Assembly: GCA_032622095.1 (NCBI GenBank)
Contig: CP136064.1
Span: 135,735,954 to 135,799,953 of the forward strand
DNA from: Siphonodentalium dalli
Taxonomy: Eukaryota > Mollusca > Scaphopoda > Gadilida > Siphonodentaliidae
Length of the DNA: 64,000 bases
Reading direction: 5' to 3'
A program made the translations under genes and the position numbers. Shown here piece by piece: positions 52,909-64,000 of this stretch (the first letter of the stretch is position 1; each line of letters opens with the position of its first letter). The notes beneath the pieces were generated by a model. The model saw only the letters and a program-made list of their open reading frames with translations, was not told the origin of the DNA and did no database searches.

Positions 52909-55900
52909 CCCTTACCGAAATCACAAGCCCTTGGTAAGCATTCAGGAAGGATTTGAATGCTTACAAATGAAGACTTAAATGAATCCTTATCTCAATCAAT
53001 GCAATGGGCCAGTTACAGGCAAAATAAGCACTTGAAACAGAATTTAGCCCTCAATAGGGCCGACTTATTTAAATGAGCTAAGTACTCCCATAAGCACTCG
53101 AAGGCTTATTAAGCCTTCGAGGGTTTAGCTCATTTAAATAAGTCGGCCCTATTGAAGGCTTGTTGGTTCCCGTAAGCACTCGAAGGCTAAATAAGACTTC
53201 ATAATGTGCATATAAGGCTTCGAAGGCTTATATTTAAGGCCTTGAAGCCTTATATGCAAATGATGAAGCCTTAAATGCAGCCTTACGAACCATGTCTCGA
53301 ATCCTTAAATTGGTCCCCGAATGCTCAAGATTATGGTGAAATGATGGCCTGTTTTCATAGAGTTACCTATACTGCATGGAAATGAGGGATAACTCTATGC
53401 AGGATGCATGGGAATATGGGTGGTGTCATCAAAATTGGATATCCATTCTGGAGATGCTAGAAATAACAAAACAATTATGAAGTGATAACAATTTTATATT
53501 TGTGAAATGAACAATTTTGAGTATATATGTATATCAAGAATTTATGTTAGCTGTCACTATCATGTCCATGTTTAATGCAATTTGATTTCTGTACTCTCAG
53601 GCTCCGTGTAGGTCGCCCCTAGCTAATAAATTGTTTAGGATATGTCAATTCCACTAGCGATGCATGCAGTCTGTCTTCTTTTCTGGGAGTCGTTTTCAAA
53701 TTCTGAAATGATAAATAGTAAACAAATTTTAAATTATGTTTACATCAGAAATAACTGAAATGATATTATTATGTTTCAGAAAATGAGTTATGACTTATGT
53801 GAATGATACAGTTGTTTGTAAATTTATCAAAATTGTATTGGACTGAATATTAATATTTTTAGCTAGCATTGAACTATTAAAATGCCCAAAAAATGATATT
53901 GGTGATGTTTTTTGTGGATTCAAAATCTGATAAACCAACCTTTGAGTGATAATCAGTTTATGATATCATTATGCAGGCATATCCAAAATTGAGATTAGAT
54001 AGCTGATTAGATATTCTAAATGTGTGCATTAACTGGAAGGAAATGGTTCAAATAATAAGAAAATAAGATATCCAATTTATAATATAATGCTACTTTTATA
54101 ATGCTAATTTAACTTACTTTTTGCATTAATGCCCTTTGCTGTCATTTTCTTGTTAAATAGGAAATCATTGCCGGGACCAGCGATATGGTTTCATATAGGT
54201 TCCTATATAAATATGCTCCTATAGGATATACATCCAACATGGCGGCGCGTCCCGTATCCAATCACGTGATTAAGAACGCTCTATATTACTAGTTTTGGAA
54301 CCCATTGGTTCCCCTGCATTTAAATTACCATAGGTTCAAACAAGACGTGTATAATGTACTTGTTCAATATGCCAACATTATCATACTCTGAAATTGATGT
54401 TACCATATACTAATAATTAATTAATTATGAATAATAAATAGATTATGTACACTGAAAATTCATAAAACACCAGAAGTCCACACAACCTTTTTAGTATTTA
54501 CCCAAATATCAATTCATGCAGTTAATTGTCAACAGATGGAGATTGTCAGTTTAAAAATCAATGCACAAAATTGAGCAGTTATTTTAAAGTTACAGAAAAA
54601 TTATGATACCATGCATCTATTTAATGCTGAATTTTTTAAATAACAGTTAAATAGATGGTATCATTATTTTCTTTGCTGACCCCAACATTATTTTTGTAAC
54701 TCCATGCAAATGGTAATGCTGACAAATAATTGACCTGTATCTGTCAGGCAACCTCAGCAAAATTTCATATTTTTTGGAGACCTGTCAATTTTAAATGTTA
54801 TTAACTATAAATTAAATTGCCAGTGATTTATAATACTTAAATTACGAATAAAGTATAAATATAAACATCATCCTATATGTTATAATTTGATAAAATAAAT
54901 GCAAAGTATATACTCACCTGAATTTAAACTATCAGTAAATAATCCTGCATGTGACATAAAGAAAACCAATATAAACCATGACTTCCCATTGTGAGCCATC
55001 CAAAGTTTGTGAAATTTGAGAAAATTCCATCTGGTCTCAATTTGCATTGAGGGCAAGTCAGGGTGATTACATAACAGGTACTCATAGACACAGAGTAAAG
55101 CAGTTGTCCCAATTAAATAGTAGGATTTATTACAATGTTAAAGTGATTTATTACTGGCAATGAGATGAATCAGACTTATACATGCAGGGATGTGGCTAGA
55201 GGGTCTCCATTGGGCAAGGGGGTGTTCACATTGTAATTTCCAACTACAATTCCTCCCTTGCACCAAACCCCCAAATTGCTCCCTCCCCCTTGGGCTTTGA
55301 TTTTTCTCAATTGGTACCTTGGATGATATAGACTTATATAGCTGTTCTGAATTATCAGTGGGCCAAATATCTTGAGAAAAATATAGAGATCTTGAGAAAA
55401 TTGCAAAATCTCCTATAAAATTATTTATTGCTATAGGTTGTCTCAAAATGTCCTTATTCATGGCAATTTTCCTATAGGAAATACGGTCCTATAATTTTCC
55501 TAATGTGAATCGTCATTTCCAATATGATTCCTATAGGTTCCTATATGACATTTCCATATGGGGTCCTACAAGTTGAAAAATTATTAATTGTATTAATTAA
55601 TTTTAATTTATTAAAATTCGCATTAAACCACAATATTTACACCATGTGAAAGCTTGATAAATTCTGAATATTTTCAAATGTATATTGCCAAACAAATTGT
55701 TAAAACTACAAATTTGCCAAATAATTATTAATTTTTCCATATATTTCTCCATGTTGGACTTGGTTAATTTGCAGCTTCAGATTCAGAACAATTTTGTATT
55801 GAAATATTCTAAGTCGAGCATCGAGGGCTAAGATGCCAACAACATATTGAAGCCTTAATTTTAATGCTGATTTTAGAGTCATATGTCTGGCTGAAGTCTA

Positions 55901-56227
55901 AATTTTATTAGTTAACAGAAAATGTTAGCCTTCGCCACAAGCCCTCATTTTCCAGAGTGCTTATGTGGGAGACCTAAGGATTCGATTCCTTATCGAGTGC
56001 TTATACCTGCACTGCATCTTAATCACTCGAGTCCTAAGCGAGTGCATTCGAGTCCTAAGCGAGTGCTTACTGTGATCGATATAAGCACTCGAGTCCTAAG
56101 CGAGTGCTTACTGTGATCGATATAAGCACTCGAGTCCTAAGCGAATGCTTATTGTGATTGACATAAGCACTCGAATCCTTGGCGAATCCTTGTTGAAGGC
56201 TTATTAAGCCTTCATGCTCGGTAAGGG
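52909..56227. mobile_element. 3.3-kb non-autonomous TIR element inserted in the transposase gene
   Basis: Termini CCCTTACCGA (52,909) and TCGGTAAGGG (56,218-56,227) are inverted repeats. AA on each side is a 2-bp target duplication. Subterminal repeats with AAGCACTCGA(A/G)GGCTTA or GTCCTAAGCGAGTGCTTA fill 52,925-53,330 and 55,960-56,215. The interior (53,340-55,950) is AT-rich with no transposase. Removing the element plus one AA makes the transposase frame continuous. Terminal CCC...GGG and a 2-bp duplication are shared with the 33,901-38,083 element. Confidence 0.87.
53340..55950. other. Interior of the TIR element; no gene
   Basis: AT-rich. Several CCTATA(T)AGG-type short motifs occur (54,200-54,230; 55,470-55,560). 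Open frames near 55,138-55,461 have no recognisable product. Confidence 0.5.
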
Positions 56228-56229
56228 AA

Positions 56230-56784
56230 GTGTTCTGTTATCAGTGTGTCTTACAAATTTTTGGATCGATTCCTGTCTGTATAGTTTTCCATCTCGAATA
56301 CTGCTGATACATACATTATTGTCAGAAACAGAATCCGATTTCACTTGGAAATTACTGAGGTTATGTTTCTCGAAGAAGTTCTTGATTTGACATTCCAATG
56401 GAAGTGAAATGAAATAATTATTTTTGGCATGTGCTTTCTGTCTGTCAAATTTGATGTCACAGAAAGAACATTAATTTTATTCATACCAGATTCTACGAGG
56501 GATTCACAACTTTCACAAAAATAGTTGAATACCAGTTCATCTGAATTGTTGAAAAAGTGTTTGTCAAAGAGATACTTGGATGCTGGCAAACTATTTGGCA
56601 GAATAGTGTTGAAAAGATCTATTAAATCTCTAATAGCTACTCCACTCAATTTATGTCGCACTGTATATGCCATAATGAGAGTCAGAAGCTGTCCTCTGCT
56701 GAGGTCCGATTCATTTGTTGCTGGAGCATTTAATTCTGGTTCCATTGGCACATTGACATCGTCATTGATTATTATGTCATTTTC
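56230..56784 (-). pseudogene. Tnp2/CACTA-like transposase, exon 2
   Basis: The exon begins after TTTCTATATTTCAG at 56,784. It encodes SRGQLLTLIMAYTVRHKLSGVAIRDLIDLFNTILP and YLFDKHFF, a Cys cluster (CESC ... CDIKF), then CQIKNFFEKHNLSNF and the approach to the TIR insertion. A frameshift lies near 56,470, inside the Cys-cluster region. The phase at the acceptor matches the donor of exon 1. Confidence 0.85.
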
Positions 56785-57494
56785 CTGAAATATAGAAAGG
56801 TACAAATTTATTGATTAATAACCGTCTTACTAGTATATACTGAATGGATTCTTCTACTTAGTAATAAAACTGAAAAGTATACATTGGAATTGTCTATTAT
56901 ATACTGTATATGGAGGGGTGTTCAGGAAAAATAAGTAGACGACAGTTAATAAAAGTAAGCCGATGAATGAGTCATATTAAGGGAAATGTTCTTCACTTGC
57001 CATGTGGTTGGACAATTGACAGGCCGAAACATATCAATGGTAATTGATGCTAAGAAGAGCCTTGAACAATTAGATGCGCATGTATTTACGTTAAAGTACC
57101 GGCAGGTGTAATTACTGGTGTAGTAAACTCACAATTGCATTTTTTGTTTATAATAATGAATAGTCAAAAAGTAGTGACTAGTACGGTATTTATAATTTAA
57201 TATATGTATACCCTTTTAAATAAGCATTTCGTTAATAATTATTATTACCGTACCTTACTCCTATTTAAATTTATGCAGTATTATTTTTCGCGCACCCGTA
57301 TGTGCATCAATTTAAAACTGAGCAAAAAATAGTACTACTTATAAATTTTACTATATTATTTTTGTCAGTTTTAAAATTGCGCACCAGGATGCACAAAACT
57401 AAGCAAAAAATAATATTGCACAAATGTAAATACATGTATGAGTAAGGTATTTCAATGAAAAACATGTACAAAATCTATATGGTATATAGCTTAC
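56785..57494 (-). other. Intron of the transposase gene
   Basis: The donor CTG|GTAAGC (57,495/57,494) and acceptor TTTCAG|GAA (56,785/56,784) have good consensus and join in phase 0. The intron is AT-rich with no gene inside. Confidence 0.75.
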
Positions 57495-57949
57495 CAGATG
57501 CATATCATATGAAGATTCAGCATTGAGACCACATTCAGTTTCATTATCAATGGTGCTTATTTCATCATCAACATCACTTGGCGAAGGATCGACTGAGTCT
57601 AAACTGCTCATAGTAGAATCGGTAGTGGCTTCGATTAGTAATTGGATTTCTGTCTCTGGTTCTGAACACAATTCCATGCTTTGTGATCTATCAACTGTCT
57701 CTGTACTAGGCGCAGAAAAATGAGACATTGATGAAACTGGAGATGGTCCTACATCGGACTGATCAGTTGAACTTGAATTGGTACTGATAGAACAGTTTTT
57801 CTCCCATCGATGTAAAGATCGCTTTGGAATAAATTCTGTTTCTTCTCGGAGATATTTTTTATAGGAACCACGACTCACAGGAGGCTGCATGTCCACAGTA
57901 AACTTCCTTTTCTTGCTGACTCGTCCATGACGGTTTACGCTCGTATAAA
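57495..57949 (-). pseudogene. Tnp2/CACTA-like transposase, exon 1 (visible part)
   Basis: The open frame has a basic N-terminal segment (RHGRVSKKRKF, YKKYLREETEFIPKR), then a long Ser/Thr/Asp/Glu-rich low-complexity region, as in the N-termini of this transposase family. An acceptor-like TTTGTTTCAAG precedes 57,949, so an upstream exon with the true start may exist. The first in-frame ATG inside is near 57,893. This part shows no internal break. Confidence 0.65.
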
Positions 57950-58029
57950 CTTGAAACAAATCACTTTAGCGTTGGTCCATACACTGATTTTAAACAAAAC
58001 ACAAATGCAGCTCGTCGACTTTCCCAATT

Positions 58030-58165
58030 TCGTTATTATATAAATATTGCACGGCTTGGAGGTGACTATGCCAAAATAGTAGTCCGAGGGGAGGAATAGT
58101 CCCCGAGCCGGAGCCGAGGACCACTATTTTGGCATAGTCACTGACAATCCGTGCAATATTTATTA
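58030..58165. mobile_element. Small hairpin element (MITE-like)
   Basis: Outer inverted sequences AATATTGCACGG(C/A)TTG and inner GACTATGCCAAAATAGT pair with their complements at 58,110-58,160. The GC-rich loop holds CCGAGCCGGAGCCGAGG. It lies just upstream of the transposase exon. Confidence 0.7.
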
Positions 58166-58444
58166 TATTTTATCGAACATTTTTGATTCTGTCCCAGGAC
58201 CCATAATGTCAAACAATTCACAATCATCTATATTCCCATTTATTCTCTTTTCATTGCAGAATGATTTCAATATTTTCAGTGCAAAGTTTTGTTGTTTCTT
58301 TTCCTTTTTTTTTTTGCTTGTCAAATTTTCTTCAATAAATTGCCGGCTTCTAATTTGGGCAAATCTTAAATTTTCTTCCTCGGGAATTACTAACAATGGA
58401 AAGCAGACATCGTTGTTATTGATGTTGTTATTGAACAATGACAT
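58163..58444 (-). CDS. Small lysine-rich open frame, unknown
   Basis: 93 residues from an ATG at 58,444 (MSLFNNNINNNDVCFPLL). The segment SKKKKEKKQQNFALKILKSFCNEKRI faintly resembles the N-terminal SAM-like region of eukaryotic tyrosine-recombinase (Crypton-derived) proteins. The match is too weak to assign. Its end overlaps the MITE-like hairpin. It could be a first exon or chance. Confidence 0.25.
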   Translation of the reverse strand: MSLFNNNINNNDVCFPLLVIPEEENLRFAQIRSRQFIEENLTSKKKKEKKQQNFALKILKSFCNEKRINGNIDDCELFDIMGPGTESKMFDKI

Positions 58445-58720
58445 CAGTACAAAACAATACTTTTTTTTTCCAAAAACAAACTGAAGATTCGTTCACAAAA
58501 TTTAGTAGCGCGAACTAAGGAAATAGACAAAAATATCGAAGCGATATTGTGATCAGCGGAGAAAGGAACATGATAAATCGCCACAGACAGACGGACGAGT
58601 GGTCAATCCGGACAACACTATGTTTACCATACTATGGTATAGGTAAACATAAAAACTGGTCAGAAATTCACCTGGAAACGCCCAAAATACGCTTTGAAAC
58701 CTTCGTCAGAATCGTTCTAA
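58445..58720. other. Unassigned with a small hairpin
   Basis: Contains GTTTACCATACTATGGTATAGG, a short near-palindrome that recurs at 58,911-58,940. No gene. Confidence 0.4.
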
Positions 58721-58722
58721 AA

Positions 58723-58916
58723 ATTGGATATTCCGATCGACAATAGCTCACAACCTTCTAAAGGCATTGAGCTAATAAAAAGCTTTCGTTATACGCCAAA
58801 AATGATATACATACTCATTTTGGCGTATAACGAAAGCTGTTTATTAGCTCAATGCCTTTAGAAGGTTGTGAGCTATTGTCGATCAGAATATCCAATCGGA
58901 CAACGACACTATGTTT
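58723..58916. repeat. ~190-bp palindrome, with a third arm at 59,770
   Basis: Arms 58,723-58,807 and 58,827-58,916 are inverted (TTCCGATCGACAATAGCTCA ... GCTTTCGTTATACGCCAAAA). One arm recurs alone at 59,773-59,853. Probably a MITE family. Confidence 0.9.
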
Positions 58917-58959
58917 ACCATACTATGGTATAGGTAAACATAACGAGAGGCCGATCACG

Positions 58960-59770
58960 ATCGGCAGATGTTAACCCATCCCTTGGCGATAGTAAATTAC
59001 TATGATCGGAATCATAAATGAGAGTTTATGTGTTAAATTATAGAGTATACTGTTATGTACTATTATAGACAAATGTACATAACACAAATTATTGGAATTT
59101 ATGGGTCACTCGCATGTATATAAGAGAATGCACTGGTACAGGATCTGTAATGCTGCACCACCACAGCCTTGAGTTAAATGTGAAAAAGGTGACCTGGACA
59201 TGGAATACTTGGGTTAAGAGAGTCAAATTTAAGTTTACAAGGATAGTGTATCAAATTCTACCAACACCCATCAAGATAAAGACACCTCACTGCTGACCCA
59301 TTAATATCAATTATATAGCAGAGCTGTCAACAAATCACACATTGTTTATATTGATGCTGGCATCTCTGTTAAACCAAACTTTCGAGTGATATACTCAGTA
59401 ATATACATAGCTTTCTTTATTTGCACATAAGAGACATCAGAAAATAAAATCGCCTGATAGCTAAGTAGTCCAAAGGCATGGGATAAATTGGTGAATTGGG
59501 TTTAAAGTCGCTCCAAACAAATTTACCAGTACATAACACAAGATTATGGACCGATTTAAACCAAACTTGGTGTGGTGACTCGGGGTACCCTTGGCAGAGT
59601 TATAATGGTGTTAGTTTTTAAAATATTGTTAAGTTAAAATTTTTTTTTTTTTAATTATTTAAAAAAACAAACTTTTATTATATATTTTTTTTAATTTATT
59701 TATTCATATTCATTTTTTTGTTTAAATTGAGCAAGGAATTCAATATAAATTTTTTTTTAGAATCTTTCTA
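58960..59770. other. Intergenic, AT-rich
   Basis: No gene. Positions 59,635-59,760 are A/T low complexity. Confidence 0.4.
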
Positions 59771-59859
59771 AAAATTGGATATTCTGATCGACAATAGCTC
59801 ACAACCTTCTAAAGGCATTGAGCTAATAAAAAGCTTTCGTTATACGCCAAAATGAGAAC

Positions 59860-60480
59860 ATGATACACATGTATTCATCGAGATTCCGTTCCGTAGTTTG
59901 CCATTCTGTCCCCCTTTCCGTCTCATTCCACTTTGTCTGTCAGAAATTGAACTTCCTGTTTCGGTTTCATTTTGGAATTTCCCAGTCTCGCGAGATCTCA
60001 TCTCGGACTGCACGGAATAAAATGCCAGAATTTGATTGAAATATGCTGAGATTTCTTACTTGTTTCATGGGCAAGTTATGGGATAATTTATTGCACACAC
60101 AGCATAAAACGGTCCTGCGCATAGAACTGTAAGGAAAAACAAGACAGTCAATGACTGTGGAGACGCTCACCAGACTGTAAAGACTGACTAGCAAGACCAT
60201 AAGAAATAGCACTTGTCAAAATCACTTAAAAACAAGTAGTCCTAAAGAGGGACGTAGCTAGTGTATCTCCATTGAGCAGTGGGATGTCCACTTTGATATT
60301 TTCAACTGCATGGCCCTGATCACACACACCCCACATAGTCTGCTCCTTCCTAACTGAAGCAAACACACACCCAATGAATCAAACACACTCCCAAGTTCGT
60401 AAAATTCCTATGCACATGTTGAAATTTTACCTCAAGCTTTCCTAACTGTTGCAAAGTTCCAACCTGACATCCCCCCTTTT
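59860..60480. other. Intergenic, nothing recognised
   Basis: No convincing gene or repeat; a short minus-strand open frame at 59,967-60,212 has no recognisable product. Confidence 0.35.
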
Positions 60481-61000
60481 TAATGGTGGACGCCAATCAA
60501 ACAAATTTTGATCCCAACTCTCCATAGGCCATATACACCAAATGTCATCTCTTGACTGGTTGAACCCATTTTAACAAATCTGTAACCCAGTCCCAGTAAC
60601 ACAAAGACCGTCCATAATATAAGCTAAATAGGCCTTGGTGGGTCTCGAAGAGGAGCCAATATAAAAATTACTATAGGGTCGCACCCCTATTTGACCTGGT
60701 GACCCTATTTGAACAAATATGAATACCAGTCACCCAAGGACTCTCCATAACAAATATATGCTAAATATACCAAATGGTTCTTGAGACAGTGTTTTAAGAA
60801 GAACTATTTAGGGAAAGAATTATGTCCATGGCTCTGCCCCTATTTGAACCAGTGATCCAATTATGAATCAAATCTGAATCCCAGTCACCCATACCAAAAA
60901 TAAGCTCAATATGCCTGATTGTTCTTGATACGAAGACGTTTTAAGAATTACAATGGATGGACAAGTTATGTCCCTGGTTCCCTATGGGAGGCTCGCATAT
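60480..61000. repeat. Diverged ~170-bp tandem units
   Basis: Three imperfect units share AACC(C)AGTCACCCA, TCCATAATA(T)AAGCT(A/C)AATA and TATGTCC(A/C)TGG. Non-coding. Confidence 0.6.
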
Positions 61001-62880
61001 ATACATGTAAGAGAATGCACTTTACATGATCTTTAATGCTGCACCAGCGGAGCTCCCTTCATGAAAGAGTTTATAAATAATGGCCTAACTGTCAGATTCA
61101 CACTTGGCTTTGGAATTAGTTTATCAGAAGCCACAGGTCATTTATATATAACTCTCTACCAGGCAGATAGGATATCAATCAACAAAGCTGTCACTCCAAG
61201 CATATTTTGTTAATACTGCCATCTCATTAATCAACCAGCAATCAATCAACCTTAGCCAGTACAATGGTGTTAAGTAAACATTCTGTCTTCTCAGGAACCC
61301 TCCTCATATCTCATTTAGATCTAAGTATCTGCTGTTTGCATGTTCTCGATTTTAGAATGATTTAAATCAAATTTGGTCAAAATTTCATTGTACAAAATGT
61401 TGATAAATAACAGGTTTTGGGCAATTTTATACTATAGTGGACTGTGGTTAGCATTGTTTTTGGGCAATCAGTCGATTTTAATAACTGAAGCAGCATTTCC
61501 AAAAAATTGTTGTTGTTGGAATCTGATGATATGGGGACCATCGAATCGGATTGAGTACCTTTAAGTTCAAAAGTGGCATGCACTGTAAGACTTATTGGGC
61601 ACCTTCCATATGAATATGGAAATGTCATTCGATTTCAACCTATTAGGTTACTCTAAAATAGATATGTCTTATAGAGTGATAAAGCTAATTGAGCTCAGTC
61701 CATAGTCAGGCAGAAGCACCATACATAATAGTTAAAGATAAAATAGTTCTAATTTTGGTAAAATATGATTGATAATGATTGGATATAACATATTTTAATG
61801 CATAATTATGAGATAACTAGAGGTGAGATATGAGAATGGTCAGATTTAAGATATTAGAGTCATTACATTGGATAGCATACTGTATGTCTATGGACTGGTT
61901 GGGTTAATTTTCTTCTAAGCTGATCATTGGAAAGATACAAGTCTATAAACAGCAGAAATATAATTAAAATTAGGGTTAATATTTTCAAAACCATTCAATC
62001 GATACAAAAATCTATATTGAAGAATGTTTCATGATTAAACTGGATGTGATTATAAGAGTGATTGGGTGAAATGTTTAGTTATCACATTGTGTCAACGGGA
62101 TTTTTTGAGAATGTTAATATTTTAAAGCAAATAAACCAAATGACCCTCTCTATGCAGTTTAGGGGTGTGCTATCATATACTATGACATGAAATAGAAACA
62201 TAATCATTGACAAATATTTGAGTTATCAAATCAGATAGCAAGGGATTAATCTTAACCACACTAATGAAATGATCAACACAAAATAGTCTATAAAAGCATG
62301 TAATTGGATTTAGAACCCCATACAATAAGTCAGTCTCAAGAATACAAGCAACATTATTATTATCCTGCACCCCAAATGCAATAGAGGGAATTTCAAAATA
62401 AGACATTTCCTCTAATGATGAATATTCAAATGGTGGTTTTTAGAAATCCTTACTGAACCTGGCTCAAATGAAAAGCATCAAAACCACATGATGTGTGGAG
62501 AGGGTTAATCATTTTCAATGACATCATATGATTGATCTACGGAATGGGTGGGTTAATTTTTTTCTAAGATAAGATAAGATAAGATACAATGACTACAGAA
62601 ATGTCTTTAAACAAGTGGTGTACTGGTGTATTATGTCAACACACTGTACCTATCCATAGCTAAATATAGAATCTAATAATTCACTTTTGTGTGTAAATGT
62701 GACTTTCTCTTAAATTTCTCACAAGTAATTACATTATCAGTTACTTGAATTATAAAGGGCCATATTTAAACTGTTAAAATATATCAGATCAAACCTAAAT
62801 TTGAACTTGATCTGTATTTTGGGGTGAGGACCGCATGTAGCAAATTTGATGTTGATCAGATGAAAAATATTTAAGTCATC
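61000..62880. other. Intergenic, nothing recognised
   Basis: AT-rich; the small open frames at 61,373-61,628 and 62,173-62,406 have no recognisable product. A short AAGATAAGATAAGAT run lies at 62,574. Confidence 0.4.
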
Positions 62881-63720
62881 ACAGCTTGGGTGAATTCTAT
62901 TTAAAAACAAGAGTGGAAAGGGTTAACTAAACAATACCAAAATCCATACAGATCAAGAATGTGATAATAAAAACCTAGGTAAGAAATATGAGGCATATCA
63001 GAAGAAAATTGTTTGACTAAGATACATCAGATAGCATTTGTGTGCAGGGTTAATTATTTTCTAAACCGATCAACCAATCGATACCAAAAACTACACAGGT
63101 GAGGTGTGTGTGTCATCATAAACTTACATATCAGATATGAACACAATCGGACAAAAATACTTTGGTTACAGCATCGGATAGCTCATGCCAATGTGTGGAT
63201 GCAAAGTGTTAATAATTTCCAAACTGATCAACCGATCGATACCAAAAACTATACAGGTGAGGAGTGTGTCATCATAAACATGCACATCAAATTTGAACAC
63301 GATCCAATAAAAAATAACTAAAGTTATCATCCAAAATAATCAGCAAATTCCAAGTTGACAATGACAATAACTGTGGCAAAAATTGTCGGGCAAAATCCAA
63401 ATACCAACTTAACCTATATTTGGGCTAGTAAACTCACATAACAAATTTCATTCCATTCAGTTCAGATTTACTAAAGTTATCATCCGTAAACGAAAATTGA
63501 GTACAAATTCCAACAAAAAGAGCTGTAACTCTGGTGAAAATTGGTGGGTGGAACTCAAATACGACCTTGACCTGTATTTTGTGCTACTATACCCACATAC
63601 TAAATTTCATTCCATTCAGTTCGGACTTACTCGGGTTATCATCTGGAAACTAAAACTGCTAACGGATGGACAGACCAATCACATACTACGGTCGTTTTTT
63701 CAAATGTGCGTATAAAAAGG
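62880..63720. repeat. Diverged ~150-190-bp tandem units
   Basis: Units share AACCGATCGATACCAAAAACTA, ACAGGTGAGG and ATTTCATTCCATTCAGTTC(A/G)GA, and end near TAAAGTTATCATC. They are related in style to the 60,480-61,000 units. Non-coding. Confidence 0.7.
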
Positions 63721-64000
63721 GGTATAACTTAATCATTGACAATCCATTAATAAAGCTGCTAAATGGGGCTGGTGTTCTCTCTAGTCTGCTCATATTCAGT
63801 AAACATCCCAAAATTGAACGATGGCTATTCCAATTTATACATTTAGTCATGAATGGGCTACAGATTATAATATGGCAAACATATGACAGCTGAATATAAC
63901 TCTATTTCCATAAATCACATTATCTGCAGTTGATAAAAGTTCTCTTATATTTCACTGGGAAGCCTGTATTAACAAGAAATTAGGCAGGGCTTGCTGGCAT
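63720..64000. other. Window end, nothing recognised
   Basis: A short plus-strand open frame to 63,893 has no recognisable product. Confidence 0.3.

Overview
The window is AT-rich eukaryotic DNA packed with mobile elements. Non-LTR retrotransposons, a Polinton/Maverick, TIR and foldback DNA transposons, satellites and a spliced transposase gene all point to a metazoan. A marine invertebrate, perhaps a lophotrochozoan, is my guess from the element mix; nothing proves it. I see no ordinary host gene.

Layout: 1-2.9 kb holds repeats and a minisatellite. 2.9-8.5 kb holds a 535-bp tandem duplication and then a satellite with a 390-bp monomer organised into 1,814-bp higher-order units. 8.5-13.5 kb holds dispersed repeats, hairpins and an internally deleted LINE (minus strand) whose N-terminus carries a 2A translational-recoding motif. 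A Polinton (about 14.5-31.5 kb) lies between two minus-strand LINE fragments. 31.5-40 kb holds repeats, one of which is split by a 4.2-kb TIR element (33,901-38,083). 40.1-42.9 kb is a broken LINE reverse transcriptase. 46.1-58.0 kb is one spliced Tnp2/CACTA-like transposase gene on the minus strand. It is interrupted by a 5.0-kb foldback element (47,430-52,478) and a 3.3-kb TIR element (52,909-56,227), and removing each with its target duplication rejoins the reading frame. The rest is palindromes and diverged repeats.

The Polinton carries the full module on the minus strand: adenain-type protease, double-jelly-roll major capsid protein, core-like protein, penton-like minor capsid protein, small membrane protein, chromodomain integrase, packaging ATPase and protein-primed PolB. 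Most of these genes contain one or more frameshifts or stops, so this copy is either decayed or carries sequence errors. PolB and a divergent zinc-knuckle gene are driven from a ~400-bp palindrome that holds two TATA boxes and also encodes the same nuclear-localisation-like N-terminus for both proteins.

The most unusual feature is the right arm (27.7-31.2 kb). Two divergent gene pairs share duplicated, internally symmetric spacers. All four genes are followed about 20 nt after the stop codon by a 16-nt (one 15-nt) stem-loop fitting the replication-dependent histone mRNA 3' end consensus, with A-rich segments placed like histone downstream elements. This suggests that a Polinton gene set uses histone-type, S-phase-linked 3' processing instead of ordinary polyadenylation. 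I know of no earlier description of this.
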